Source: Dethiosulfovibrio peptidovorans DSM 11002 (GTDB lineage Bacteria > Synergistota > Synergistia > Synergistales > Dethiosulfovibrionaceae). From it: 64,000 nt of DNA. Made by a program: the position numbers and the translations under genes. The notes under the pieces are model-generated. The model was given only the letters and a program-made list of their open reading frames with translations. It was not told where the DNA came from and did not search any database. Below are positions 1 through 7,765 of the stretch, one piece after another. Within the stretch, counting starts at the first letter, position 1. Each line of letters opens with the position of its first letter. The stretch covers positions 1,464,501-1,528,500 of the forward strand of contig NZ_ABTR02000001.1 of NCBI RefSeq assembly GCF_000172975.1. The letters are read 5' to 3'.

Positions 1-290
1 TGATGAAACGTCTGGAGGGAGAGGTGATTAACACTGCCTATCTGATAGACGACGGAGGGATCCTGTTGGGCAGATACGTCCTGGACAAGGGAAACAAAAA
101 GGGACGTGTCTCCATAGACTACGAGGAAAACTGTGCCAGAGTGGAGAGGAATACCAGTGTCACCGACTCTCTGTCGAGAATGCTGGAGGTCGGAGCTAGG
201 CAGCTTCCTGTAGTGGATCGAATCGGAAAACTGTTGGGAGTCATCCATCTCTCCGACGTGTTTTCCCAGGTAGAAGGTGATCGTAGGTGA
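1..290 (+). CDS. Osmoprotectant ABC transporter ATP-binding protein, C-terminal part (5' end outside window)
   Basis: The reading frame is open at the window's left edge, so the Met at base 3 is probably internal. Only about 96 residues are visible and the ATPase core (Walker motifs) is missing. The visible part resembles the tail of OpuCA/ProV-type ATPases: a CBS-like repeat with the pattern 'RQLPVVDRIGKLLGVIHLSD' near the end. CBS domains in this family sense ionic strength or nucleotides. The stop overlaps the next gene (GTGA at 287-290), and that gene is a permease of the same transporter class, so the assignment rests partly on context. Confidence 0.75.
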   Translation, partial: MKRLEGEVINTAYLIDDGGILLGRYVLDKGNKKGRVSIDYEENCARVERNTSVTDSLSRMLEVGARQLPVVDRIGKLLGVIHLSDVFSQVEGDRR

Positions 291-928
291 TCTCCTACAT
301 TGCCGGTCACGGAGAACAGATATGGATTGCCTTCTCTTCCCATATCACCCTATTCCTCTCCTCCATGGCTATATCAATAATCCTGGGTTTGCTGTTGGGC
401 ATCTTCATAGCCACCGGCGGCGGTAAGGGGTTTGGGCGTGCCCTTCTTACTATCCTGGGAGCTTCTCAGGCTACTCCCTCCATAGCGGTAGTGGCCTTTT
501 CCTTCCTCTTCGTCGGGATAGGAAAGGCTCCGGCTATCCTTGCATTGGTGATCTATTGTCTCGTTCCTGTGGTCTTCAACGTGGTGTCCGGCCTTCTAGG
601 AGTGCCCGGCGAGGTCGTGGAGGCCGCCAGAGGAATAGGGATGACCAGAGCTCAGATTCTCCTGAAGGTCAAGTTACCTTTGGCCTCGGAGGTCATCATG
701 TCCGGGGTGAGAAGCGCCGCCACCATAAATATAGGGACCGCCACGGTGGCCGCGGTCATAGGAGGCGGAGGCCTGGGAGATATCATCTTCACCGGTTTGA
801 AGATGCAGAATAACGGGGCCATCCTGGTAGGGGCAGGACTCTCTGCCATCTTGGCCTTGGTCGTCGATTTCGTATTTGCGTCCGTTGAGAAAAAGGTCGT
901 CCCCAAGGGATTGTCCCAGGGAAGATAA
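287..928 (+). CDS. opuCB: Osmoprotectant (glycine betaine/choline/carnitine-type) ABC transporter permease
   Basis: 213 residues, GTG start overlapping the stop of the upstream ATPase gene, which suggests translational coupling. It is strongly hydrophobic with about five to six membrane segments. The cytoplasmic loop around residues 104-130 has the EAARGIGMTRAQILLKVKLP pattern, the ATPase-contacting loop of binding-protein-dependent permeases. Length and pattern fit OpuCB/OpuCD. Typical OpuC systems have two permease genes. Only one is seen here between the ATPase and the binding protein, so it may act as a homodimer or a partner may lie upstream. The exact substrate cannot be read from sequence. 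Confidence 0.88.
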   Translation: MISYIAGHGEQIWIAFSSHITLFLSSMAISIILGLLLGIFIATGGGKGFGRALLTILGASQATPSIAVVAFSFLFVGIGKAPAILALVIYCLVPVVFNVVSGLLGVPGEVVEAARGIGMTRAQILLKVKLPLASEVIMSGVRSAATINIGTATVAAVIGGGGLGDIIFTGLKMQNNGAILVGAGLSAILALVVDFVFASVEKKVVPKGLSQGR

Positions 929-944
929 TGTTTAGGAGGTAAAC

Positions 945-1853
945 ATGAATTTTTTTCGTAAGTCAGCGTCAAAGGTTTTAGCATTAGGGATTTTTAGTCT
1001 GCTCCTGACTATCGGGGCGTCTTCGGTTTCTGCCAAAGAGGTCACGGTAGGGGCAAAGAACTTCACCGAGCAGTACGTGGTCGGCGAGATGATGGCACTT
1101 CTCCTGGAGAACGGGGGCTACGATGTATCGAAGAAGATGGGAACAGGAAGTTCCATCACCAGGACTGCTCTCACCTCAGGTCAGATCGATATCTACGCCG
1201 AGTATACCGGAACCGCTTGGCCTCTTTATCTCAAACACGATGAAAAGGTGGGAGACCCCAAGGAGCTTTACGAGAAGGTCAAGGCCGAGGACCTGGAGCG
1301 AAACGGCATAGTTTGGCTTGACCGTTCCAAGATCAACAATACCTTCGCATTGGCCATAAGAAAGGGCGATGCGGAGAAATTGGGCACATCCATCTCGGAG
1401 CTAACCGAGTACAATAACTCTCACCCAGAGGAGATCATTTTCGGTATAGGCTCTGAGTTTAACGAACGTCCCGACGGTATTCCCGGGATAATCGAGACTT
1501 ACGGCATCGAGCTGACCACGGGACAGAGAAAGCTTATGGACATAGGTCTGACTTTCGAAGCCATCGACAGAGGCCAGATAGACGTAGCCATGGCCTATCC
1601 TACCGACGGGAAGCTGGTTAAATTCGACCTACTGGTCCTCGAGGACGACAAGAAATTCTTCCCTGCCTATAATCTGTGCGTGACCGTCAGGAAGGAGTTC
1701 CTCGATGCCAATCCCGACGTTGTGGAAATACTGGCACCCATATCGGAGCTGGACAACGAGACAATGCAGGAGCTGAACTATAAGGTCGACGCCGTGGGAC
1801 TTCCCGCCGACGTGGTGGCGAGGGAGTATCTGGAGGAAAAAGGTCTGATTTAG
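945..1853 (+). CDS. opuCC: Osmoprotectant ABC transporter substrate-binding protein
   Basis: 302 residues. Residues 1-30 form a Sec signal peptide ending in SSVSA. The mature part starts with VTVGAKNFTEQYVVGEMMA and has the GSSITRTALTSGQIDIYAEYTGT segment, both typical of the OpuAC/OsmX fold that binds quaternary ammonium compounds. No lipobox cysteine is visible, so it is predicted to be a soluble periplasmic protein. It sits 16 bases after the permease with an AGGAGG-type ribosome site and closes the operon. Function as betaine- or choline-type uptake protein is family knowledge; the ligand is not determined. Confidence 0.9.
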   Translation: MNFFRKSASKVLALGIFSLLLTIGASSVSAKEVTVGAKNFTEQYVVGEMMALLLENGGYDVSKKMGTGSSITRTALTSGQIDIYAEYTGTAWPLYLKHDEKVGDPKELYEKVKAEDLERNGIVWLDRSKINNTFALAIRKGDAEKLGTSISELTEYNNSHPEEIIFGIGSEFNERPDGIPGIIETYGIELTTGQRKLMDIGLTFEAIDRGQIDVAMAYPTDGKLVKFDLLVLEDDKKFFPAYNLCVTVRKEFLDANPDVVEILAPISELDNETMQELNYKVDAVGLPADVVAREYLEEKGLI

Positions 1854-1945
1854 CCGCATCCTTCGGCGACTTCCCTGTCGTTTCGGTCCTTTTGAGATAG
1901 AATAACGGATAGATCGTAAATTCATGACGATAGGGAGGTCCTGAC

Positions 1946-2800
1946 TTGAATAATATCGTGATGGACGGTAGAGCCGTATCCAAGAAAGCCAAGGAGTCTA
2001 TAGCGGCGAAGGTCCTGGAGCTAGGGAAAAAGGGGATAGTTCCCTCTCTGGCGGTAGTGCTGGTGGGAGACGATCCCGCGTCCAAGGTATACGCCGGTCA
2101 GAAAAAGAAGAACTGCGAATCCGTAGGAATCTCCTTCGACTTTCATCAGCTTCCCGGAGAGACCTCGGAGAGTGAGCTTCTCGACCTCGTTGAGGAACTG
2201 AATCGAGACGACGGAGTTAACGGTATTCTGGTGGAGATGCCCCTTCCCGGCCATATCTCCAACGAGAGAATCCAGGCCGCCATAGACCCCGATAAGGACG
2301 TGGATGGCTCTAACCCCGCCAATCTGGGACGGTTGATGTCCGGCCTGCCGTCCCTCCGGCCCTGTACCCCTCAGGGGGCGATGTATCTCATGGATAGCTA
2401 TGACGTGGAGTTCGAGGGCAAACACGCCGTGGTAGTTGGACGAAGCAACATAGTCGGCAAGCCTGTAGGGATGATGCTTCTGGAGAAAAACGCCACTGTC
2501 ACCTACTGTCACAGCAGAACGGCGAACCTTACGGAGGTCCTTCGCTCCGCCGATATCGTTGTGGCTGCGGTAGGCCGTCCTAAAATGATCACAGGCGAAA
2601 TGATAAAGCCCGGTGCGGTCGTTGTCGACGTCGGTATAAACAGCACCGAGGACGGTATCGTCGGAGACGTCGATTACGATTCGGTCGCCTCCGTTGCGGG
2701 AGCCATATCCCCCGTTCCCGGCGGCGTAGGGCCCTTGACCATCGCCATGCTTCTGGGCAACGTGGTTACTTCCGCCGAGAGGAGATGCTCCGAATCGTGA
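1946..2800 (+). CDS. folD: Bifunctional methylenetetrahydrofolate dehydrogenase / methenyltetrahydrofolate cyclohydrolase
   Basis: 284 residues from a TTG start preceded by AGGGAGG about 8 bases upstream. FolD interconverts 5,10-methylene-, 5,10-methenyl- and 10-formyl-tetrahydrofolate in the cytosol. Family signatures are clear: the N-terminal VGDDPASKVYAGQKKKNCE block with the catalytic YxxxK (Y48-K52 region), the 'PLPGHI' segment, and the dinucleotide-binding VVGRSNIVGKPVGMML motif around residue 160 followed by TVTYCHSRT. It ends with the conserved PVPGGVGPLTIAML block. Length is normal. It probably shares a transcript with the following small gene. Confidence 0.97.
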   Translation: MNNIVMDGRAVSKKAKESIAAKVLELGKKGIVPSLAVVLVGDDPASKVYAGQKKKNCESVGISFDFHQLPGETSESELLDLVEELNRDDGVNGILVEMPLPGHISNERIQAAIDPDKDVDGSNPANLGRLMSGLPSLRPCTPQGAMYLMDSYDVEFEGKHAVVVGRSNIVGKPVGMMLLEKNATVTYCHSRTANLTEVLRSADIVVAAVGRPKMITGEMIKPGAVVVDVGINSTEDGIVGDVDYDSVASVAGAISPVPGGVGPLTIAMLLGNVVTSAERRCSES

Positions 2801-3252
2801 TGACAGGGGAGGTCGCAGATCTCGCTCTGGAGGTCAACTCGGTACTCAGGGAGTATCTTTCGATACAGAACCGCATCTTCAAGTTCTCACTCAAGAAAGC
2901 CCTCGGTTTTTTCAGACCGGATCCTCTAGAGGCTTCCGAGGCGGTCGTTCCGCTTCTCGACAGGCTGGAGAAGGTTCGTATCGGGATAAAGGGGCTGTCT
3001 CCGTCGGACGAGTCCGAGGAGGGCCGTTTTCTGATGGTCCTGAGGGCTTACTCCAGAGCGATGTCGGAAGCGATGGAGTCCTTCAGGGACCTGTGCGTGA
3101 AGCTGGAGAGACACAAAAAGGACAGGAAATACAGAAAAGGTCCGTATCTGGAGGACATGAGGTCTTTTCAGGAAATGGAGACCCGCTATCTGGAGATCGG
3201 ATTGAAGCTTAACGAACTGAAGAAGTCGATTTCGGAAGAATCGGAGAAGTAG
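2797..3252 (+). CDS. Hypothetical small helical protein downstream of folD
   Basis: I do not recognise this protein. From GTG 2797 it is about 151 residues, charged and apparently all-helical (many Glu/Lys/Arg with regularly spaced Leu), with no signal peptide or membrane segment. Start is uncertain. An in-frame ATG lies at 2785, directly abutting the GAGAGGAG site and so badly spaced for it; GTG 2797 and ATG 2800 (overlapping the folD stop) also fit. It overlaps or touches folD and is followed by the ilv promoter, so it is most likely co-transcribed with folD. Codon use resembles its neighbours, which supports a real gene. Confidence 0.7.
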   Translation: MMTGEVADLALEVNSVLREYLSIQNRIFKFSLKKALGFFRPDPLEASEAVVPLLDRLEKVRIGIKGLSPSDESEEGRFLMVLRAYSRAMSEAMESFRDLCVKLERHKKDRKYRKGPYLEDMRSFQEMETRYLEIGLKLNELKKSISEESEK

Positions 3253-3255
3253 GGG

Positions 3256-3284
3256 TTGACAAAAAACTCTTTCGCTCGTATTAT
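3256..3284 (+). promoter_or_regulatory. Consensus sigma-70-type promoter of the ilv operon
   Basis: TTGACA at 3256-3261, a 17-base spacer, then TATTAT at 3279-3284. It lies just after the stop of the small gene downstream of folD and about 45 bases before the leader peptide start. It is one of the closest matches to consensus in the window. Confidence 0.85.
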
Positions 3285-3328
3285 TTCCGCCAACACCCGT
3301 CGGTCCTGGACCGGGAAAGGAGCTCGCT

Positions 3329-3421
3329 ATGAAAGCAACGGCAACCCTTAACCTATTCGTTATTATTATAGTCGTCGTTATCAGCTGCGGGGTCCTTCCT
3401 GGAGTGACTGTCGGCGTATAG
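3329..3421 (+). CDS. ilv operon leader peptide (attenuator peptide)
   Basis: A 30-codon frame with an AAAGGAG site at 3316-3322. It codes for MKATATLNLFVIIIVVVISC followed by GVLPGVTVGV. Fifteen of 30 residues are Val, Ile or Leu, with an uninterrupted run of eight (V-I-I-I-V-V-V-I) at residues 11-18. This is the hallmark of a branched-chain amino acid attenuation peptide such as enterobacterial IlvL. It is followed 16 bases later by a strong terminator and then ilvN-ilvC-ilvB. Ribosome stalling on the Val/Ile codons when charged tRNA is scarce would be expected to prevent terminator formation; that mechanism is inferred. Confidence 0.9.
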   Translation: MKATATLNLFVIIIVVVISCGVLPGVTVGV

Positions 3422-3437
3422 TCCGACCGCGACGCCG

Positions 3438-3475
3438 GGCCGGGATCCTCGTAGAGGATCCCGGCCTTTTTTTTT
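3438..3475 (+). terminator. Attenuator terminator of the ilv operon
   Basis: A perfect 13-bp stem (3438-3450 with 3454-3466, beginning GGCCGGGATCCTC) closed by a three-base GTA loop and followed by nine T residues (3467-3475). It lies between the leader peptide stop and the ilvN ribosome site, the position expected for an attenuator. I could not resolve a unique antiterminator by eye. Confidence 0.92.
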
Positions 3476-3498
3476 ATGGTCGAAAAGGAGGGAATACT

Positions 3499-3768
3499 TT
3501 GTATCGAAGGATAGGGGTTCTCGCCCAGGACGAGCCTGGAACTATGGTGAGGATAGCTTCGATGGTGCTGAGAAGAGGTTATGATCTTGTCAGCTTCTCC
3601 GCCGAGAGAGGCAGAGAGGATGGGCTTTGTTGGTGTCGCCTGGAGGTGGCCGAGGGGCAGGAGAGGTGCGATCGTATGATCCTGCAGCTTCGGCGGTTGA
3701 TGGAGACGGTGGAGGTTGTCCTCTTCGAGGGAGCCTCCGATTTCGAGAGAGAGCGAAGGAGTGCTTAG
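3499..3768 (+). CDS. ilvN: Acetolactate synthase small (regulatory) subunit, ACT domain
   Basis: 89 residues from TTG 3499, with an AAGGAGGG site at 3485-3492. The whole protein is one ACT domain: the start [26 protein letters not shown] is the classic opening in which Asn/Asp-x-Pro-Gly contacts the effector amino acid. In acetolactate synthase this subunit confers valine feedback inhibition on the catalytic subunit. It is short, like the E. coli IlvN/IlvM class, without the extra C-terminal domain of longer IlvH forms. It is first in the operon, with ilvC only 4 bases downstream and ilvB third. Confidence 0.87.
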   Translation: MYRRIGVLAQDEPGTMVRIASMVLRRGYDLVSFSAERGREDGLCWCRLEVAEGQERCDRMILQLRRLMETVEVVLFEGASDFERERRSA

Positions 3769-3772
3769 GGTT

Positions 3773-4780
3773 ATGGCAAAGGTTTACTACGACGGAGATG
3801 CGGTATCGGGAAAGTTGGAGGGCAAGACGGTGGCGGTGTTGGGTTACGGCAGCCAGGGACACGCTCACGCCCAGAATCTCAGGGACAGCGGGGTCTCCGT
3901 GGTCGTGGGGCTTCACGAAGGCAGCCGCTCCGCTAGGGTGGCCAGGGAGGACGGTTTCGAGGTGCTCTCCGTGCCCCAGTCAGTTGCCAAGGCCGATCTC
4001 GTCATGGTACTGATGCCCGATACTATCCAGCCATCGGTCTACAGGGAGTCGATAGCCCCCAACCTGAAGCCCGGCATGGCCCTGGCCTTCGCACACGGGT
4101 TCGCCGTCCACTATCACCAGATAGAGCCACCGGAGGACGTGGATGTCTTCATGGTGGCTCCAAAGAGCCCTGGGCACATAGTGAGGCGTCTCTATACCCA
4201 GGGCAAGGGAACTCCGGGACTTCTTGCTGTCTACAACGATGCCACGGGATCCGCCAAGGATCTGGGACTGTCCTATGCGTCCGCCATAGGTTGCGGAAGG
4301 GCCGGGGTTATCGAGACCACCTTTGAGGAGGAGACGGAGACCGACCTCTTCGGGGAGCAGGCGGTGCTCTGCGGAGGTGTCACGGAACTGATGAAGGCCG
4401 GTTTCGAGACCCTGGTGGAGGCAGGATACCAGCCGGAGATAGCTTACTTCGAGTGTCTCAACGAGATGAAGCTGATAGTCGACCTCATATACGAGGGAGG
4501 TCTCTCCTGGATGAGATACTCCATAAGCGACACCGCCGAGTATGGAGACATGGTAGCCGGGCCCAGGGTGATCGGATCGGAGTCTAGAGCTGCCATGAAG
4601 GAGCTGCTCAGAGAGGTCCAGGACGGCAGCTTCGCAAAGGACTGGATCCTGGAAAATCAGACCGGTCGTCCGAGGATGAAGGCCTGGAGGAGAAGAGAGG
4701 CTTTACAGCAGCTGGAGCGAGTAGGAGCCGATCTCAGGGATATGATGCCCTGGCTGGAGGCTAAAAAGGCCCCTAGATAG
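3773..4780 (+). CDS. ilvC: Ketol-acid reductoisomerase (NADP+)
   Basis: 335 residues from ATG 3773; the AAGGAG at 3756-3761 and the [11 protein letters not shown] start typical of the family decide this start over a longer frame. It is class I KARI, converting acetolactate or acetohydroxybutyrate to the dihydroxy acids with NADPH and Mg2+. The Rossmann motif GYGSQG is at residues 24-29, and the metal-binding [12 protein letters not shown] block follows FEEETET. Length is normal. It lies 4 bases after ilvN and 38 before ilvB, and is controlled by the attenuator at 3438. Confidence 0.96.
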   Translation: MAKVYYDGDAVSGKLEGKTVAVLGYGSQGHAHAQNLRDSGVSVVVGLHEGSRSARVAREDGFEVLSVPQSVAKADLVMVLMPDTIQPSVYRESIAPNLKPGMALAFAHGFAVHYHQIEPPEDVDVFMVAPKSPGHIVRRLYTQGKGTPGLLAVYNDATGSAKDLGLSYASAIGCGRAGVIETTFEEETETDLFGEQAVLCGGVTELMKAGFETLVEAGYQPEIAYFECLNEMKLIVDLIYEGGLSWMRYSISDTAEYGDMVAGPRVIGSESRAAMKELLREVQDGSFAKDWILENQTGRPRMKAWRRREALQQLERVGADLRDMMPWLEAKKAPR

Positions 4781-4818
4781 GGCCCGAGACGGTATTTTTC
4801 CCAGGAGGGGATCGAGAG

Positions 4819-6486
4819 ATGAAGTCGTCCTTCACCGGAGCGGATATATTGATAAAGACCCTCGAGAGCTGCGGCACCGACGTGGCCTTCGGAGTTCCCG
4901 GGGGAACGGTTATACCTCTGTACGATTCCCTCTATGGGTCGTCGATAAAGCACGTCTTGTTCCGACACGAGCAGGGGGCCTGCTTTGCCGCTGCCGGTTA
5001 CGCCAGGGCCTCCGGCAAGGTCGGTCTATGTATAGCCACCTCGGGGCCGGGAGCCTTGAATACTTTGACGGCTCTGGCCGACTCCCAGGCGGACTCTGTC
5101 CCCATAGTCGTCTTGACCGGTCAGGTGGCGGGAAATCTCAAGGGCAGCGATGCTTTTCAGGAGGCAGACCTGTACGGAGCCTCGTTGTCCATGGTCAAAC
5201 ACAGCTTCTCCGTCGAGAGGGTGGAGGACCTCGCTTCCACCGTTCGATCCGCTTTTCGACTCGCCTCCTCCGGTCGTCCCGGACCGGTCCTGGTCGATCT
5301 CCCGGTTGACGTTCAACGCAAGAGTGTTATCTATGGAGAGCAACTCTTAGCCGAGAGGACCTTTCCCGGAGAGAGTTTCAATCAGGACGAGGCTTCGGCG
5401 ATCCTTCCTATCCTGGGTTTTTTGGACGAATCGGAGCGGCCGGTGATACTGGCAGGAGGAGGGGCTATCCTCTCCGGAGCCTCCGACGAGTTGTTTCGCT
5501 TCGCCTCCTCCCGCTCTATCCCTGTGGCCACCAGCCTGATGGGCAAAGGAGCTTTCCCGGAAGACCATCATCTCTCCCTGGGCATGGCGGGAATGCATGG
5601 AACGGTAAGGGCTAACAGGGCTCTGTCTCGGTCCGATCTGGTGCTGGTGCTGGGCTGTCGACTCGGAGACAGAACCACCGCGAAGGTCTCCGGTTTCGCA
5701 AAGGGCGCCTCTATAGTCCATATGGATCTGGATAGAGCGGAGATAGGAAAAAATATCCCTGTTCATCTGGCAGTTCTCTCAGATCTCAAAAGGGGGCTGG
5801 AGATATTGAACGGCCAGCCTCCCGGACGTTCTTTCGAGGACTGGGCCTCTCTGTGGAATATTCCGATATCCAAGCAGGTCAGATCGGGCGGGCCTCTTTC
5901 GCCCGAAGACATAATGGTCACGGTTCGCAACAGGCTTTTTCCGGAGGATGTCGTGACCACCGATGTAGGGCAGCATCAAATGTGGGGGGCCCTCTTCTGG
6001 AAGTCCATGAAGCCTAGGACTTTTCTCTCCTCCGGTGGTCAGGGGACCATGGGATTCGGGTTGCCTGCCGCCATAGGGGCCTCCATAGCCAGGCCGGGGA
6101 GACCGGTGGTCTGTCTCTCCGGAGATGGTAGTTTTTTAATGAACTCCCAGGAGATGGAGACCTCCGTTCGAATGGAATTGCCGGTCAAGATAGTCCTGTT
6201 CAACAATGGTTCTTTAGGAATGGTCCGTCAATGGCAGGAGCTTTTCTGGGACGAGAGGTACAGCGCTACTGTGGAGACGCCTGTCTGCGACTTTGTCTCC
6301 TTGGCCAGGGCTTATGGAGCCCAGGGATTCAGGGTTTTTTCAAGGGAGGATCTGGACGTCTGCCTCGACAGAGCCCTCGGGTATCCCGGTCCGAGTCTTA
6401 TAGAATGTCCCATCAGCGACGAGTTCAAGGTGTTTCCCATGGTGACTCTCGGAGGTGGACTGGAGGATATGTTGATTGAGGGTTGA
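4819..6486 (+). CDS. ilvB: Acetolactate synthase large (catalytic) subunit
   Basis: 555 residues, ThDP-dependent. It joins two pyruvates (or pyruvate and 2-oxobutyrate) in the first common step of Val/Leu/Ile synthesis. The catalytic glutamate is E51 in RHEQGACFAAAGYARASG. The ThDP/Mg motif GDGSFLMNSQEMETS starts near residue 435. The central FAD-type domain has VILAGGGAILSGA. Together with IlvN the biosynthetic AHAS assignment is more likely than a catabolic one. It is the last gene of the operon, ending at a strong bidirectional terminator. ilvD and leu genes are not in this window. Confidence 0.94.
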   Translation: MKSSFTGADILIKTLESCGTDVAFGVPGGTVIPLYDSLYGSSIKHVLFRHEQGACFAAAGYARASGKVGLCIATSGPGALNTLTALADSQADSVPIVVLTGQVAGNLKGSDAFQEADLYGASLSMVKHSFSVERVEDLASTVRSAFRLASSGRPGPVLVDLPVDVQRKSVIYGEQLLAERTFPGESFNQDEASAILPILGFLDESERPVILAGGGAILSGASDELFRFASSRSIPVATSLMGKGAFPEDHHLSLGMAGMHGTVRANRALSRSDLVLVLGCRLGDRTTAKVSGFAKGASIVHMDLDRAEIGKNIPVHLAVLSDLKRGLEILNGQPPGRSFEDWASLWNIPISKQVRSGGPLSPEDIMVTVRNRLFPEDVVTTDVGQHQMWGALFWKSMKPRTFLSSGGQGTMGFGLPAAIGASIARPGRPVVCLSGDGSFLMNSQEMETSVRMELPVKIVLFNNGSLGMVRQWQELFWDERYSATVETPVCDFVSLARAYGAQGFRVFSREDLDVCLDRALGYPGPSLIECPISDEFKVFPMVTLGGGLEDMLIEG

Positions 6487-6491
6487 ATCAG

Positions 6492-6540
6492 AAAAAAAGA
6501 GGGTTTCGAGATCGACTTCATCTCGAAACCCTCTTTTTTT
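6492..6540. terminator. Bidirectional terminator between convergent ilvB and nitronate monooxygenase genes
   Basis: A 21-base inverted repeat (6492-6512 with 6520-6540) flanked by an A run on the left and a T run on the right, with a 7-base loop. The hairpin with U tract forms on either strand, so it can end both convergent transcripts. Confidence 0.92.
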
Positions 6541-6553
6541 ATTTTGACTATGC

Positions 6554-7621
6554 CTATTCTGGGAAGAGCGATCGTATCACGTCCTCGACCTTCTCGATGC
6601 TGTTTACCTTCGTGACATTGCTGCCGCAGAAGAAAAGTCCGTGTTCCCAGTCTCCTCTGTAGGCGTCGACCAATGCCTGAGCTATGCAGAAGGTCTCCTT
6701 TGTTTTGCGATATCTACAGTGGGTCAGACAGTTGGCCATACAGGGTTTGCTCTCGACGTCGCCCTTCAGATATCGGTCTACCATGGGAGATCTAAGTGCC
6801 CTTCCAGGAAGTCCAGCTGGGCTGTGTATCAGCACCACGTCGTCTTCCGTGGCGTCCACGTAGGCCTGTTTGAACCTGATGTCGGCATCCCCTTCTTCGC
6901 TGGCTGCGAATCTGGTTCCCATCTGCACTCCCTTGGCTCCCAGATCGAACGCCTTGAGGACGTCCTCCCTGTCCCATATACCACCTGCCGCTATAACTGG
7001 TATGTCCAGCCCCTCTTTCTCCAGGAACGACACCAGTTCCGGTACGACGACCTCAAGAGACAAAGACGGATCTTTTACCATCGCCTCGTCTCTGGCTCCG
7101 AGGTGTCCTCCCGCGTACAGGGGGGTCTCAACTACGAATCCGTCGGGGATCCTGCCGCAGGTTTTCTTCCATCTTCTCATTATCAGTTGGGCCGCCTTGG
7201 CGGAACTGACTATGGGTACCAGTGCTACTTCCGGGTAGTCTTTGGTATACTCTGGTAGTTTCAGAGGGAGTCCGGCTCCGGAGATTATTATCTGGGCTCC
7301 TCCCTCGCAGGCCGCCCTTACGTGAAGCTCATAGTCAGTCAAAGCCACCATGCAGTTTATCGCTAGGATTCCGTCGGGGCCGGCTATCTCCCTGGCCTCT
7401 GCCAAGTATTCCTTGATGGCTTTTTGGTTGATCTCGAAGTAGTTACGTCCGGTGAAGTCGGGGTGAGCCGCCGCAAGCCCTACCGATGCTATGGTTCCGA
7501 TGGCCCCCGATCGGGCAACCGCCCCAGCCAATTTTGGGCCGGACACGAGCACCCCCATGCCCCCCTGTATCAGAGGATGGCGAGGGCTGTGTCCGCCGAT
7601 CTTTAGAACAGGCATATCCAT
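6554..7621 (-). CDS. Nitronate monooxygenase / FabK-like FMN-dependent TIM-barrel protein
   Basis: 355 residues. The start has the HPLIQGGMGVLVSGPKLAGAV block of 2-nitropropane dioxygenase/nitronate monooxygenase and FabK-type enoyl-ACP reductases. Further on are ETPLYAGGHLGA (the GGH substrate region), IPVIAAGGIWD and GVQMGTRFAAS (FMN phosphate binding). The last 70 residues contain a Cys-rich stretch (CMANCLTHCRYRK and FCIAQ) not needed for the basic barrel, which may bind metal or form a family-specific extension. It stands alone, convergent with ilvB. Whether it acts on nitronates or fatty acyl substrates cannot be told from sequence; no fab genes are nearby. Confidence 0.87.
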   Translation of the reverse strand: MDMPVLKIGGHSPRHPLIQGGMGVLVSGPKLAGAVARSGAIGTIASVGLAAAHPDFTGRNYFEINQKAIKEYLAEAREIAGPDGILAINCMVALTDYELHVRAACEGGAQIIISGAGLPLKLPEYTKDYPEVALVPIVSSAKAAQLIMRRWKKTCGRIPDGFVVETPLYAGGHLGARDEAMVKDPSLSLEVVVPELVSFLEKEGLDIPVIAAGGIWDREDVLKAFDLGAKGVQMGTRFAASEEGDADIRFKQAYVDATEDDVVLIHSPAGLPGRALRSPMVDRYLKGDVESKPCMANCLTHCRYRKTKETFCIAQALVDAYRGDWEHGLFFCGSNVTKVNSIEKVEDVIRSLFPE

Positions 7622-7765
7622 AAACTTTCTCTCCCTTCGATGTCCCGCCTCATGAAGGGCAGGTCGTGACGGACCTATTTTATCGCATATTCAAAACGAG
7701 GACCAATGAACCTTGTAAAACTGGATGGTATCATAAAGGCATGCAGTGGGAAAGGAGGAGTGACG

